NCBI GenBank assembly: GCA_951217055.1
Contig: OX578281.1
Span: 33,595,036-33,659,035 of the forward strand
Origin: Gerris lacustris
Taxonomy: Eukaryota; Arthropoda; Insecta; Hemiptera; Gerridae
Length of the DNA stretch: 64,000 bases
Direction of reading: 5' to 3'
The translations under genes were made by a program, and so were the position numbers. A model generated the notes under the pieces. It was given only the letters and a program-made list of their open reading frames with translations, was not told where the DNA came from and did no database searches. This document shows, piece after piece, positions 34,965 to 48,989 of this stretch. How positions within the stretch are numbered: the first letter of the stretch is position 1; the number at the start of each line of letters is the position of its first letter.

Positions 34965-36795
34965 TTTTATTATGTATGTTATACAATGCACGTTATTGCT
35001 TTATGAATATTTTAATAAAATGAGAAATTTTGTACAGTTACCTTAAATTAATTAGTTACCTTAAAAGCATTCTTTTTGTAACATAATAAGATATGTATAA
35101 AATAAAGAATGATTTTAGGGAGTGAAATTGTCATTTTTATTTCCCTTTATGTCTTAAAAGGGGTAAAAAGGAAAACAAATACAGCGGAAAGAAAAGTAGA
35201 TAGAAGCGGGTGAGCTAACCCTGTAATCTTGAGAGATACAAAGGTCCTAGAATCCCTTATTTTCATTATTTCTTACTCCTGACTTCTTAGACAGTTTGAA
35301 TTTCCAATGAACTAAAAATAAGTGAAAATTTTAGAAAATGGACTATTATTGCTCTTGATTAGACAAAGAATTATAATCATTAAAGAAAGTATTATATTTC
35401 TTTTCGTATTAGATAAAATAGTATTGGTAGTATAGTTAAATGATACTTCATCGCGCCGGGAGGCATAGTCCGACACATTTTCGCCACCAGGAGACCTAGA
35501 ACTACTATTTGTACTTAATTTGAATATTCGATTTTTTTTTTATTTATTGATTTTTTTTCGACAAGAAACTGATTAATTTTTCATATGAGTTTGATTGAAT
35601 TTTAATTAAAAACGAATCAGATTAAAAACTCATTAATATCTAATCCTTTTATAAATTTAACTAAAAAACAAAAACCATAGCATTAATTTATCAATGTTTT
35701 TCATTCACAACTCTATTCCACTTTAATATATCGTTGAAAAGTATTTTTAGTGACAGCTCGGCGTTACTCTACCTCGTTATGATTTCACATCTCTAAATAA
35801 TTCTCGATTGTAGAGTTTTCTCATTTTCGCATTGAAACACATACCTACAAATTATTTTTGCCATTTTATTTTTTTTTTATAAACGAGTTTTGAAAATGAA
35901 ATTAGCGTTGTTCCTCTAGACTCTAGACCACTTTACAGGTGTCACCAAATCGTCCATTTTGTTTTCTCCCCAGGCACAACTTTAAAACACAGGGAAAAAG
36001 TTAGTTCGATCCATTTTCCAAGCAAAACTGTAGAAAGTTATAATTGATAAAATAGCAGTAATATAAAAAAAAGTTTGCTAATTAGTGTGTGACATATAGT
36101 TCCTCGTGTCTTATTACGTATATTTCAAAGATGTTATGTTCTTACAACCAATTATTGTATTTTATGTCAGAGACATAAAATATATATAGCAATCAAATAT
36201 TATACAGTAAAAAAGAGACTTATAAGCCTCTTCTTTCACTCTTAGTTCTTTATATTCGGCTTACCTTTTGACAACTTCATTCAACAGGTAGCGGGTCTCA
36301 CTGTGTTACAGTGCTATAAATAACTTTATAAACTTATAATATATCCATCCCATCCATAAATTCGGATGGAAGAAAGGCGAGAGGGTAATTAAACAAATGG
36401 TCTAATTACCCTCTTTCCATGCCCATTTCTGTCAACACCTCCTCTTTTAACGACAAAATGTAAATTTTATGTAAAGCCTTTAGCATGTGTTGAACATCAA
36501 TCTTTCCAAAGGCTTTTCCTAATGTTTACTTCCCTTTTGAAGATAGGCAAATATAATTCAAAGTTAAATTTAAATACTTTATGGCATTCCACAAAACTTT
36601 ATGTCATGGAAAGAGAAAGTGAATGAGAAACGTGCTGAAATTTCGGTAATTAGGGACGTTTATTTTTCTTGGGGTTCCAGTCTTTTCCTCACTTTCATTC
36701 TAAAACGAAGCTACTACATAATATGTCAACGTATATTCGATACCAATCGGGTTGGGGTAATGCTCAATATAAAGCTATTTGTAGCCGAAAAGATT
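34965..36795. other. Stretch without recognised gene
   Basis: Contains a hairpin AGAGGGTAATTA-N11-TAATTACCCTCT at ~36,380-36,415; otherwise no supported feature. Confidence 0.5.
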
Positions 36796-36802
36796 GTTTT
36801 AA

Positions 36803-37156
36803 GGCCCAGTGCACACAGAAGAGCGACTGGCTAAGGCGCGGTGCAGGCAAGAAGCTGGCGAGGCTTGAAGCGCAACGCTTTTACGACTCCTCTGCTTAAA
36901 CCTGGAGCAATGCACACTGAGGTGACACTCACCCCCTCGCCTCCTCTACGCCTCTTCATCAGCTCTCGGCTCATTTTGAAGAAGCACCTATATTGCGCTA
37001 CCCGAACACTACGGTTTTTTTTGTTTTGTTTTTTACTGTGGAGTATTATTATTATTGGATTGTATTTTTAATTGTGCCTCTTGACTGCTCTTTCGGTGGA
37101 ACTTACACTCCTCATTGCCACTTATCGCCCCTTGCATCATCTGTATGCATTGGGTC
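36803..37156. mobile_element. PIF/Harbinger-like MITE
   Basis: Left end GGCCCAGTGCACACAGA and right end (inverted) GACCCAATGCATACAGA, with TAA on both sides (36800-36802 and 37157-37159). A 3-bp TWA target duplication and ends of this kind are characteristic of PIF/Harbinger. At 354 bp it has no transposase. The left half is far more GC-rich than its surroundings, and the 60-76-codon frames there are incidental. Confidence 0.65.
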
Positions 37157-37159
37157 TAA

Positions 37160-39190
<2,031 letters not shown>

Positions 39191-39194
39191 TAAT

Positions 39195-39755
39195 TGTACA
39201 TTAAGCGTCTAGTGCGGAAAGTAGCATTTTGCATGCGAGTGTGGAGTTTGTAGTAAAACCACACAAGTAAAGCAAAATGCCGTTTTCGCACGAGTTGCGT
39301 ACCGTACTTTATCTACGATTATGGATTTTAATAATAAATACAGGAAAAAAAAAAATAAATAAACTTCCTGTATGTAAGTTCGTAATTCTCTTTTGATAAA
39401 GATGAAATTAATTCATTAGTTTTATTTTGTACCGAATTAATTATTTCGGAAGGGGTATTATTATTCTTCTCATTTTCGTCTTAATCACTTAAATCACTCA
39501 TTGTTTTTCACTAAAAACTCGATATAAACAGTTACTTTAACTAAACAAACAGCAAATTAGTTTGGTTTAATGTAAACAAACTCACATATAGTGCGTTAAG
39601 GTGAAGAATTCTTCTTTTTTACCGCACTAGAGCGGAAAAAAAGAGGAACTATGAAACGCGCATGGGCAATGAATACAACTACGTAATGAATAACTTTCTA
39701 CGTATCTAAACATAGATACAATTTTTATATTTCATATCAATTAAAGATAAAATAC
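39195..39755 (-). mobile_element. Foldback element, copy 1, with protein N-terminus
   Basis: Co-linear with 45,997-46,585 over ~560 bp. On the minus strand it holds a decayed hairpin near 39,605-39,640. Then comes a frame beginning MSDLSD, with a TAA after six codons, continuing TPSEIINS...SLSKENYELTYRKF, and then a foldback whose arms contain GCATTTTGCATGCGAGTGTG and its inverse. The central loop found in copy 2 is deleted here. See copy 2 for interpretation. Confidence 0.65.
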
Positions 39756-39899
39756 ATTTACATAGGATATTCAGTGGCAATGCTTAGTATTCGCCGTTAT
39801 ATTTAATTCGATGTTATATTTAATGACGCTAATTTAAGTTAATAACAATATGAATGATCCCGCTCAACACAACATTTGTTTATTACAGAATAAGGTACA

Positions 39900-40080
39900 A
39901 CAGTCAGTCCCAAACAAGAGTTAGTGCGTTGACAGCGCGGGAAAAATTAGTAAATGGGGTGGGGAGCCAATGAGAGTTCGAGATTTTCCCGGACAAAAGG
40001 TCGAGCCCACCAGGCAAAGATAAATGTTTTTTCCCTCAGAGAGGTTGGCCACGCACTAACTCTCGTTTGGGACAGACTGT
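39900..40080. mobile_element. 181-bp MITE with 31-bp TIRs
   Basis: Left ACAGTCAGTCCCAAAC...GAGTTAGTGCGT and right inverted ACAGTCTGTCCCAAAC...GAGTTAGTGCGT, about three mismatches in 31. Right flank is TA; the left TA is lost. Consistent with a Tc1/mariner-type MITE. A degenerate copy lies at 14.9 kb. Confidence 0.8.
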
Positions 40081-40084
40081 AATT

Positions 40085-41595
40085 TACATTTCAACTAGAT
40101 GTTATCATCTTTGTAAAAGAAGTTTCACCTCTCTTGGATTTGAACTATTACTGATAGTGTTTGAAGTTTTTCAGTGAAGTTTTGACTACACCGAATTCCT
40201 TAAGACTTGTTATTCGTCATTTTAATTTTTATCAATTCGTCTTTAATGGGAAGTGAAGTGAAATGTTTTACTGTCTTATAAGAGAGCATCAATTTGCCTT
40301 GTTTGTATATCTCTTGATAAGTGTTGGTTTAATCCAAAACTAATTCAGTCATTAAACAAAGATATCTCAACTAAGCAAGTTAATTTTTACCTTTCAAACA
40401 CTAACTGAGATTTTGTTGTATAGCGTTGCTCCTACAATTGCTACACGGCTACAATCGAGTTAGTTTAATACATATTTCCTGTAAGTTTATTCTCATTCTC
40501 TAGTCCTTAAAAAAATCTTGGAATAATTAAGTTTTATCTTGTTGCGGAGTTTCTGTAGTTCTTCAAGGGTTTAGATTCTCCTCAGCTCTATAAATTGTTA
40601 ACTATTGATTCAAGGTTTCTATATTTATCTTACTCTTAAAAACTTCAACCGAAATATGCATAATATTAGATAATATTAACCACTGCAGACTGCATATCTT
40701 GAAACTTCGTCGTCAACTATGCATTCTTCTGAAATAAATTTATTTTAGTTATAAAGATTAAATATTATTAAATCTCTGTATCTTTCTACTGCAGTACTTA
40801 ATTTTACAAGTTGTATATCCCAACTAAGCTTTCTGTATTTATTTTACACTCAGAACTGGGATCAGAAAATTTCATTAAATTAGTAATAGGATTAGTAAAT
40901 GATTTTTAAAAACATCTACCTAAATAATACGAGTATTTCAAGTGTTTAACCATGATTTTAGCTATATATACTCTAGATTTATTCATTCTAATAAATGATG
41001 TGGCCTTTAGGCTTCTTTTAGATTTATTAGAACTTAGACCAGGTTTACAAATTACACAAAGAATTTAAATATATATTCGCTTTTGTTTATAACCTCAACG
41101 GAAAACTGCGCATGCGCAGTATGAAGGATGGATAAGGAAAATCCACGGCTTCTACGAATAATTTGTTATCCATATAACCCAAACGCGCGTTAAAGAAGCA
41201 GGCTAAGAACCCAGCTAGCATGTTCTATATAAAAAAAACATAACCTTCTCTTTTTATGAAAATAACATTGTATAAATGACGTCATGTACATGACTGAAAA
41301 AAACATTTTGGAAGACTTTTTCCACTGTTTCTTTGGCTGAAGTTATTTTTATACGTCGAGTATAGTTTGACTTTAAAATCTGCCTTAATATTCCACTTTT
41401 AAACGTTTTTACTGCTTGGCGATCTGATCGAAACTCGAACCGTTGCGTTGTAGGTGTTTGAAATTAAAAACTTAATTTCATATGAATCATAACTATTCTA
41501 CTTTGAAATTCCATAGACAATATTAAATAAAATGAAATTTATCTTTTGTTTATGAAAACAATAGAAAGCCAAAACAGTAAAATAGAAACTACAAG
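40085..41595. other. Stretch without recognised gene
   Basis: Contains the palindrome CTGCGCATGCGCAG at ~41,105, matching the known NRF-1-type site; otherwise no supported feature. Confidence 0.45.
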
Positions 41596-41603
41596 ATACT
41601 AAT

Positions 41604-41780
41604 TATGTAAGTAGTTGGTTGTTTTTTGGAATGAAAGTCCTTTATTATATTTTATTCACACAAGCTTTCGTCCAGGGAACCTGGACTTCTTCAGGTTTTG
41701 GAAATACTGTAAATTTAGAGAAACAAATGGTCAAAATGAAAACGAATTTTGGAAATGAAAACAACCAACTACTTATATAA
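41604..41780 (-). repeat. Foldback with Penelope-type hammerhead-like motif
   Basis: Outer arms GTAAGTAGTTGGTTGTTTT (~41,608) and inverse (~41,757-41,777). On the minus strand inside: CTGAAGA (41688-41694), one extra A, the perfect 7-bp stem GTCCAGG-ttc-CCTGGAC (41670-41686), then GAAA (41666-41669). C3U4G5A6N7G8A9, stem II and GAAA are hammerhead consensus parts. Penelope-like elements are known to carry such motifs at their termini. A cleavage triplet with stem III was not identified. Confidence 0.5.
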
Positions 41781-41784
41781 AAAA

Positions 41785-42235
41785 ACCTCAAGTCCACAAA
41801 AGAAAAACTTCAATTAGAATACTAATTATGGTATATTAATAGAACGGTTAAATCAGAACAATCAATATAATATGTAAATTTACTTATAAAAACGAATTAA
41901 ATTTCTGTTTTTGCTTTAATAAATTTTCATTTAGGAAATCAAAACGCAAAACATCAGTAATAATGGGTTTAGCACCAGATTTCCTTTTTGTTTTAATGTT
42001 CAATTGATCAAAGTTGAAATTTGAATAAATATTTTATACTGGGTTTGTAAAATATGTTTAATATTTAACAAGCTAACATTTCCATTGTTTGGCCATATTT
42101 AAAACAAATAGAAACACGAGTTATAAAATCTACAAACTAATTCTAGAAAGTGGAAACCTCAAACTTCATAGGAAAGTTATCACAGTTTAAAATTCAACTA
42201 ACCTCTCTATTTTATAGTTTCGATGTTTCTTTTTT
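41785..42235. other. Stretch without recognised feature
   Basis: No supported feature. Confidence 0.5.
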
Positions 42236-42239
42236 AACA

Positions 42240-42560
42240 AGGAAAATATTATACAGAAGAGGATGTAAGGTTATAATATCTATAAAAATAAATTTGGTTG
42301 AAATAGCCAGGGTAAGTAGTAACACATACTATAGAATACAGAGCCCACTGCTTGAATAGTAACCCTACCTTTTCCCTCACTCTTTCGCTTGCTATCTTTT
42401 AACGCTTTATATACTCGTACATAAACTATTATGTGCAAAAGATTTTCCAGCACAAACCGAGTTGAGTTCTTTTTTGCTTATATACCCTAAGGTTTCTTCT
42501 TACTCTTTCTGACACTATTACTTCCAGTCTCCAATACTTTTAAACCTACGACCTTTTCTC
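42240..42560 (+). repeat. Dispersed repeat D, copy 1
   Basis: GAGGATG-AAGGTTATAAT..CTATAAAAATAAAT, GGTTGAAATAGCCAGGGTA, TTTTAACGCTTTATATA and TCTCCAATACTTTTA appear in the same order on the minus strand at 57,885-58,180. Copies differ mainly by small indels. Not recognised. Confidence 0.75.
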
Positions 42561-42679
42561 TCCCTTTGAGTTGACTTTTATTAATTATTCACACATCATT
42601 CCCTTACATTTATATTGGTAAAGAGTATGGAAAAGGGCATTATTTTAACAAAACCCACAGTTAAAAATTTAAAAAAGAA

Positions 42680-43425
42680 CTCGTCTAGAAGTTGCTAGTA
42701 AGTCACTAAAAGGGTTTCTTCGGTCACAATAATTCATATTTCCTACAGTTTTTTGTTTTGTTATTCTTACTTAAAAAATTTATAAAAAGTAGGTCTTTGG
42801 AGGATCAATGAGTGCATATTATCCTTTAGCATTTTAGGTAGGGTTATTTTGGTTATAATGGCCGCCATTTTTTAAACGCGATATTTGAGATCTACTCTTC
42901 ACTACCTTTAAAAAATAATACTCTACTCAAAAATTACAAAAAAAATTTGGATCACCGTGGTTAGACACACCTAAAATTTTGACTTTATTATATTTACTCC
43001 TGGAAATATCATTGGCCCACAGAGATGTATATTTATGTAATTTTTCTACATTTGTAGGACCTGTCCTTAAGGGGTAGCCAAGGGGGGGGGGGGGGCATTT
43101 TGTTGGCGGCTTTGTTTCGATAATTTCGAAAGTAAAATGACCGCCATTTTGGAATCGCGATGTATATTTGTGATATATATACTCTTCAATACTTTTCAAA
43201 AATTACAAAAATGAAATTTTTGCAATCGGTTCGCAATTGCTCGCTGGTGATAATAATTTTTAGTTGTGAAGTTCAAAACATGTTTCCTGTTTTTTTGGCA
43301 AAAAAGTTTTATTTGTATACCAAATTTTCAAATCTATAGCTACAATATGTCGGGAGATTCAAAATGCGACGGACGCGAACGAACTACCAAATGCGTAAGG
43401 GTTTCTAGGATGTCCTCGAAACCCT
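42680..43425 (-). mobile_element. Helentron-like non-autonomous element C
   Basis: On the minus strand it starts in a T run with AGGGTTTC...GAAACCCT (43425-43398), followed by GTTCGTTCGCGTCCGTCGC. It contains an imperfect internal duplication (CGCCATTTTTTAA at ~42,863 and CGCCATTTTGGAA at ~43,143, plus strand) and a G15 tract (~43,082). It ends with the inverted 5' motif (plus-strand AGGGTTTCTTCGG at 42,711) and a weak final hairpin before ~42,680. Same plan as elements A and B, with a different 5' stem sequence. Confidence 0.5.
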
Positions 43426-43429
43426 AAAA

Positions 43430-43795
43430 AAGGATTTAATTTAAGAAATATGAGTTTCTTTATTGTTGTTCCACTACTAGTTGTAATTTTATATATTTGC
43501 TGTGTTTAACAAAATGAGACATTATTAAACTGATTTCAGGCAGGAAAAAAGTTATTTATGTAACTAGGCAACAAAATGGAATTGGACGTGTGATTAAGTT
43601 ATCCTCCGAGCCGAGCCGGAGACGAGGACAGACTATAAATACACGAGACAGAAATGCTTCCTTTGCTGCCTTATTGCATACAATATTATAATCTACTCAC
43701 GCTATTTAGGTAAAAATGGAAGCTTAGGAAAACCAATTAATAATATAACATTGCTTTGTAATAAAACAAGTATAAAACTAAATTAAATTAACACA
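43430..43795. other. Stretch without recognised feature
   Basis: No supported feature. Confidence 0.5.
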
Positions 43796-44579
43796 TATCC
43801 TTTTACCTGCCATTGTTCCATTTTTGGAACATAACTTTAACATTTTTTTTGGACAACTTTTACTTCAGTTTTTGATGATTATAATTTTTTTCCTCTTTTT
43901 TAACATGTTTTTGGGTGTTTTTATATTTTTTTTGTTCACATATAATTATTGGTACATACTTTTTTATTTTTTTGAAAAGTTGAAATTTCGGGTGTTACGA
44001 CCTTTGGGCAGAAACTTACTTATATCTTCACTATATTTATTGATAGGCAGTCACCAATTTTTTTTTAGGTAAATGAATGTTAGTCGAACACAAAAATACC
44101 TCCTTCTTAAAAAAATAATGAACGGGCCGTTTCCTAGGTACAATGAAAGTTCGCTGTTCCAATATTGGAACATTGGCGGGTTCTGACTATACTTTTAATT
44201 ACACCTTATATACTCAGGAAGGATGAAAATTCATGAGCGAGTTGACTGTCCTGAGTGCTCTTATCGTGTAAGAGAGCACGGGGGGGGGGGAGGGGTGAAA
44301 ATAGGGGGGGGGGGTATATTTGCCTGCTTATCGAATTGGGCATCCTTTGGGCACCCTCTGAAATTTTATTTTATTTTAATTTTTTTCATTTAGCGGGCCA
44401 TTACCACCCCGTCGGGGGGGACGTCCTATGCATATTTCTACTTTATTGGGGAGGGGGGGGGGGCGCTAAAAGTCGAATAACAATTTTTGTCGAGGGTTTT
44501 TGTGACATCTACAACTTTTTACGTAAACTCTACAAAAGAGACAAGTATGACTTTGTCTTTTATCACCCACAGTTTTAGA

Positions 44580-45125
44580 TGAAACGACAATTCCGTTTTA
44601 ATCATGTTACACCTATCTCACGTACCTATAGGATATGCAAAATATTTTCACAAGAAAAACATAAGAAAGAAGACGTCCTTCAGCCCAATGTATATGCACA
44701 CTATAGTAAAGGAATGGGAGAAGTTGACGTTTAGGACAGAATGCTAGGTTCTTAGATCAAAAAAGTCGTGGTGGAATTTATTTTCTAATGGTCTAAATAT
44801 GGCTGTAGTAGCAGCATGGCTTTTGCACAGAGCTGAATAAAGATATTCAATTTGAACATTGATTATTTGACATTTTTAGACGTCAAGTACAAGTAACCAT
44901 CTCTTTTGAAAACGGCTCAACGTAAACTATAGGAGAGAAAACTGGACCGAAACTCCATACCACTTTCTAGAAGAAATAGTGACAAGCATTATTTTGTATC
45001 AATAACGCAAGGAAGATGCATCCAATGCAGTAAAAATACAACTTCAATATAATGAATGCGAAAGAAGGTTGTATTTATTGTGTATTCCAACTTATCATGG
45101 ATCTCAGTTGTAATAAATTTATAAA
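44580..45125 (+). pseudogene. piggyBac-like transposase C-terminal half
   Basis: Remains of the enzyme that cuts and pastes piggyBac elements at TTAA. From the ATG at 44580 one frame reads ...KKEDVLQPNVYAHY then GMGEVD and a TAG before DRML; the family has GMGGVD..D here, with the last Asp catalytic. After a frame change it gives KSWWNLF, NMAVVAAW and LLHRA, then, near 45,000, GRCIQCS and CNECERR with LLC, the C-terminal Cys-rich domain. Several stops and shifts. The catalytic N-terminal half is missing, replaced by G-tract sequence. Confidence 0.75.
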
Positions 45126-45422
45126 TAATTACTGGTAGCTGTAAATAACTCAACAGTAAAGTCAGTTTGTGTATTGGTTTATTTGTAAAAAAAAAATGTT
45201 TACTTATATAATTATTCAAACATCAATAATGAAAATTATAATACATAGGTTAACTTACAATAATACGCAGTAACAAATTTATAATCCATGATAAGTTGGA
45301 AAACACAATAAATGCAACCTTCTTTCGCATTCATTACATTGAAGTTGAATTTTTACTGCATTGGATGCATCTTCCTTGCTTCAATGATACAAAATAATGC
45401 TTATCACTCTTTCTTCTAGAAC
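44963..45422. repeat. Inverted duplication of the transposase 3' end
   Basis: 44,963-45,112 and 45,276-45,422 are inverted copies (~90% by eye) around a ~160-bp spacer. The right arm, read on the minus strand, also encodes C-x2-C...C-x2-C...LC-x-P..YHG, so two head-to-head copies of the Cys-rich end remain. Confidence 0.85.
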
Positions 45423-45444
45423 CATCAATGTTATAAAATGTTTG

Positions 45445-45600
45445 AGATGTTAGAAAAGCTAATTCACCTATTTTCAGTAATTTATTTATCTATATCTAAC
45501 TATTTAGTTATCGAATTCATTAATTAATTATTTAATTAATTATGTAATTAATTATTTTATCCCTAATAAATTACTTAATTATTTGTCGTAATAAATTATT
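45445..45600. repeat. TTAATTA-rich simple sequence
   Basis: Repeated TTAATTA units at ~45,515-45,570. Confidence 0.7.
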
Positions 45601-45996
45601 ACTGTATAACACAATTACAGTATAATATGCAAACCAAAGAATAAGAATAAATTTGTTATCCAAGTATAGTCAGAACCTGCCATAGTTCCAATTTTGGAAC
45701 ATCCTAAAAAATGGTGACCAAATTTAAAATTTGATTTTTTTTTTTGTTTTTTCTTCTAAACTAAAAAATTAGGAAGAAGAAAACACAAAGAAAAGAATTA
45801 AAAAATTGCTACTTCCGGTTGCGGCGGGTAAAAGGTTAAAAGAAAACTAAACACAAACAAAAAACAGATGTTATGACACGCACTGGTAAACACTGTACTT
45901 TTTCTGCCTGTTTTTAATATTTTAGTCACAAATCAGCGAAATGGTCCTTCGGGCCAAAAAACAGTTAAATAAAGCTTAATTTTGCTGCCGTAAGTA

Positions 45997-46585
45997 GTTA
46001 ATAGTACATTACGCGTCGAGTGCGGAAAGTAGCATTTTGCATGCGAGTGTGGAGTTTGCACCCGAGCGATAGCGAGGGTAGTAAAACCACACGAGCAATG
46101 CAAAATGTCGTTTTCGCACGAGTTGCGTACCGTACTTTATCTACGATTGTTAGATTTAAATAATAAATACAGAAAAAAATAAACTTGCTGTATGTAAGTT
46201 CGTATCTCTCTCTTGATAAAGATGGCATTAATTCTTGAGTTGTATTTTTTGCCGAATTAATTATTTCTGGAGGAGTATTATTCTCCACATTTTCGTCAAA
46301 GTCACTTGACGAAAAGTCGTCATTGCTTTTCACTAAAAACTCGATATAAACAGTTATTTTAATAAAAGAACTGCATATTAGTTTTGTTAAATGTAAACAA
46401 ACTCACTAATCGTGCGTAAAGCTGAAGAATTCCTCTTCTTTACCGCGCTAGCGTGGTAAAGAAGAGGAATTATTCAGAACTATGAGACGCGCATGCGCAA
46501 TGAATACAAGTACGTAAATAATCACTTTCTACGCATCTAAACAAAGATATAATGTTTATATTTCGTATCAATCGTAGATAAAGTA
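45997..46585 (-). mobile_element. Foldback element, copy 2, with protein N-terminus
   Basis: On the minus strand it opens with ACTTTATCTACGATTG (46,584), then a strong hairpin (46,424-46,468), then ATG at 46,333. The frame reads DENVENNTPPEIINSAK...SLSRERYELTYSKF and stops resembling copy 1 after ~52 codons. Then CAATCGTAGATAAAGT (46,134-46,149) closes the inverted repeat, followed by a 41-bp-arm foldback (46,016-46,130). Copy 1 keeps the same N-terminus by conservative changes, which suggests real coding. The R.RYE.TY..F pattern recalls N-termini of tyrosine-recombinase (Crypton-like) proteins, a low-confidence guess. The rest of the protein is deleted, so this is a non-autonomous derivative. 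Confidence 0.6.
46424..46468. repeat. 21-bp-arm hairpin
   Basis: AATTCCTCTTCTTTACC and its inverse flank a CGCGCTAGCGTG centre, just upstream of the frame in copy 2; copy 1 has only a decayed version. Confidence 0.9.
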
Positions 46586-46589
46586 GTTT

Positions 46590-48255
46590 TTTTTGCCTAG
46601 AGTAAAATCAGGAAAACTTTTACTGCCAAATGAAATGTTACATTTTTAATTTTTACTGTTATAATTTTGGCAGTAACAGTTTATATATTACCTTCATCCT
46701 CTAGCTATGGGTTTTCTAAACTTTTATTTCCCAATAATTTTGTTTCCCCTTATAACATTATATATTATAGTTTATAAGTAAACTTTAATCATTTAAAAAA
46801 AATAATGATTATATTTATTAATGATTACAAGGCATCCGTTCTTTACCTGACATAGAGCATGTGCGTTGTGTAGCGAATGGAAAAATGTAGTTAATACAGT
46901 GCCGTTACTTTATTAAATTATATTTAACTATATTTTCAACGTTACTTGATGTTAACAATAATTCTTTGGTAATACTTTTACTAAACAGTTTTATCCCAGT
47001 TTAATAAGTTAATTTTGAATTTGAAAACATTTTTGGAATGAGTTGCTATGCTTATTTAGTACTTAATAACTATTATTATTATTTATTTTTACTCAAACCG
47101 ACGATAAGTAATTATTTTATATATTTTACTCTTCAAAGTTTCCAATTAATATTTAGACGTTGAAAGGATTCAACTATTTCTTACTTGGTCTGTGGTTCTT
47201 AGTGGACTGTCGACTTTTTGTTAGGGTTGAAAGGGAAAATTTCAATTTATACTTCCTGAGAAAGTAGCTTGGTGATGGTAAAGGTTATTTTTGAATTTGC
47301 ACTTTTGATTAACCGTGGGTAAGAGGGGGTGAGTAAGGAAGGAAGGGGGGGGGGGGGGGTAAAGAAGTGGAAGATAGAGTAGAGTCATGCTCTTGTGCTT
47401 TCAAACAACTCTACTCCCTTGAAGGAAATTATACTTTTGTGCAGAACCAAACCAACGTCTCTTTAGAGAACTAAGATAAATTTGCCCTATTGCAACTTTG
47501 GATAACGACGTCTTTTCAACATTACGGTCTTGGAAAAAGATATTTTCAAATCAGCTGTCGAGGCTCTAGGCAAAATCTCATTACTTTTCCGCCATGTATT
47601 ATTCATTAAAAAAGCAAATAGCAATAAAAAGACAATATAATTCAAAAATCACAAGTAAACTATTCCATTGTTATAATAAATAAGAAAAATCGATTTCCTT
47701 CTAGTTTTTTTAATTTCATTTTTAGTTTCAAACATTATGTTGAAGTATAAGCTCAAGAGTCCTTGGAGTGAAGTACTCTTAATACATCAAACGCTCTTGA
47801 CAAATAAATGTCATCTTAACTTCTTTTCCAACATTGCTTAAAGAAAATTCTCTTGAAATTTAAATTAAAATTAATATATTTTATCATTATCACAGATGTT
47901 TCTTGTTCCATTTTTATTAGATACACATTTTCTAAGTTTATATTAGTTTAATATTGTAAAATTGAAATGCTAAGTTTAATTACAATAAAATAAAATGTTT
48001 TGCTATACATGTTCAATGTTATTATTTTAAATAGCAATTAACTTTTATAGTTTCACTAACATAATATATAATGAATCTTTCAACTCCAGCAACGTCGGAC
48101 TTCAACCCCTTCGTGACGCGGAGTTCACCGGAAAACCAAGTTCTTGATTACGAATCAACCCGCAGAAGCCTACACACTATATAGGAGTATATTATGATGT
48201 AATTATTTATGTACTGATGTCATTTAGTACCTCTTAGCACCTTTTGTTTTGTATT
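46590..48255. other. Stretch without recognised gene
   Basis: G14 run at ~47,346; a short GC-richer patch at 48,085-48,170; no coding or repeat match. Confidence 0.45.
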
Positions 48256-48259
48256 AAAT

Positions 48260-48905
48260 GACATTATATTGCAACCGAGCTTACCGAAGGTAACGGAAGC
48301 TATGTGATCGTTTCGAAGAACGAAAATATTATAGGTCTCCGATTTCAAAAATTCCAAGACAGAAATCCGTTGCAGTCATCAGGGAACATTTTTGGTCTCG
48401 GGTCTGTCTGTCGGTATGTGTGTCCGCGAATTATGAAACGTGTCTGTCTGACGGTCTGTCGGTCTGTCATTCGATTTTTGTGAACCAACATATCTTGAAA
48501 ACTACACGTCCGATTTTAATGAAATTTAGATGGTAGGTCATAGTTAGCCCATTGTTGATCCCATATAAGTTTCAACCTTCTGCACTTATTTGTTTTTCTT
48601 TCACTTACGCGCAAACATACATCAATTTTCACCTATAGCTTCAAAAGTACTTATCTGATTTGTATGAAACTTTTACAGTTTATCGAAAGTAACCCGCAGA
48701 TATCCCAAGATTAATTTGAACCGTCTGCGCTCTTTAACTTTTGCTAAATTGATACTTTAATTCATGAAAAAAATTAAAACAATTTTGACAGATTAAAAAA
48801 CGGGGAAATAATTAAACAAATTAGACAATAATGGCTTGTAAAAAAAATCTTATAACCAATACAGTACGTGAATAGGATGCGAGGAAGCTATGTGCCACAA
48901 CAATT
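48260..48905 (+). mobile_element. (GTCY)n repeat element
   Basis: Begins near GAGCTTACCGAAGGTAACGG. It carries GGGTCTGTCTGTCGG and GTCTGTCTGACGGTCTGTCGG (48,400-48,470), then TATCTTGAAAACTACACGTCCGATT, and ends near GAGGAAGCTATGTGCCA (48,878). Its 3' two-thirds match 1670-1960 in reverse. (GTCY)n microsatellites carried in MITEs are known in Lepidoptera; membership is inference. No coding capacity. Confidence 0.55.
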
Positions 48906-48989
48906 TGTAGTCTATTTATAAATACATATTTTGGTTAATCAATTACCAAACAACATCGTTATTGTAATTCAATAACCAAACAACGCCTT

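Larger units (their letters stand above)
43797..45839 (+). mobile_element. piggyBac-like transposon relic
   Basis: Outer ends are CCTTTTACCTGCC (43797) and its inverse GGCGGGTAAAAGG followed by TTAA (45835-45839), the piggyBac target; the left TTAA is not preserved. A second pair, GTATAGTCAGAACCYGCC, lies inverted at 44,192 and 45,664. This recalls the terminal plus subterminal repeat plan of piggyBac, though spaced more widely. Palindromic TTCCA.n.TGGAA sits beside three of these ends. Inside are transposase remnants (44,580-45,125) and an inverted second copy of the transposase end (45,276-45,422). G tracts interrupt 44,280-44,465. Confidence 0.7.

Noticed and set aside
44255..44578. 107-codon frame
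   Set aside because: Glycine runs encoded by G tracts inside the piggyBac relic.
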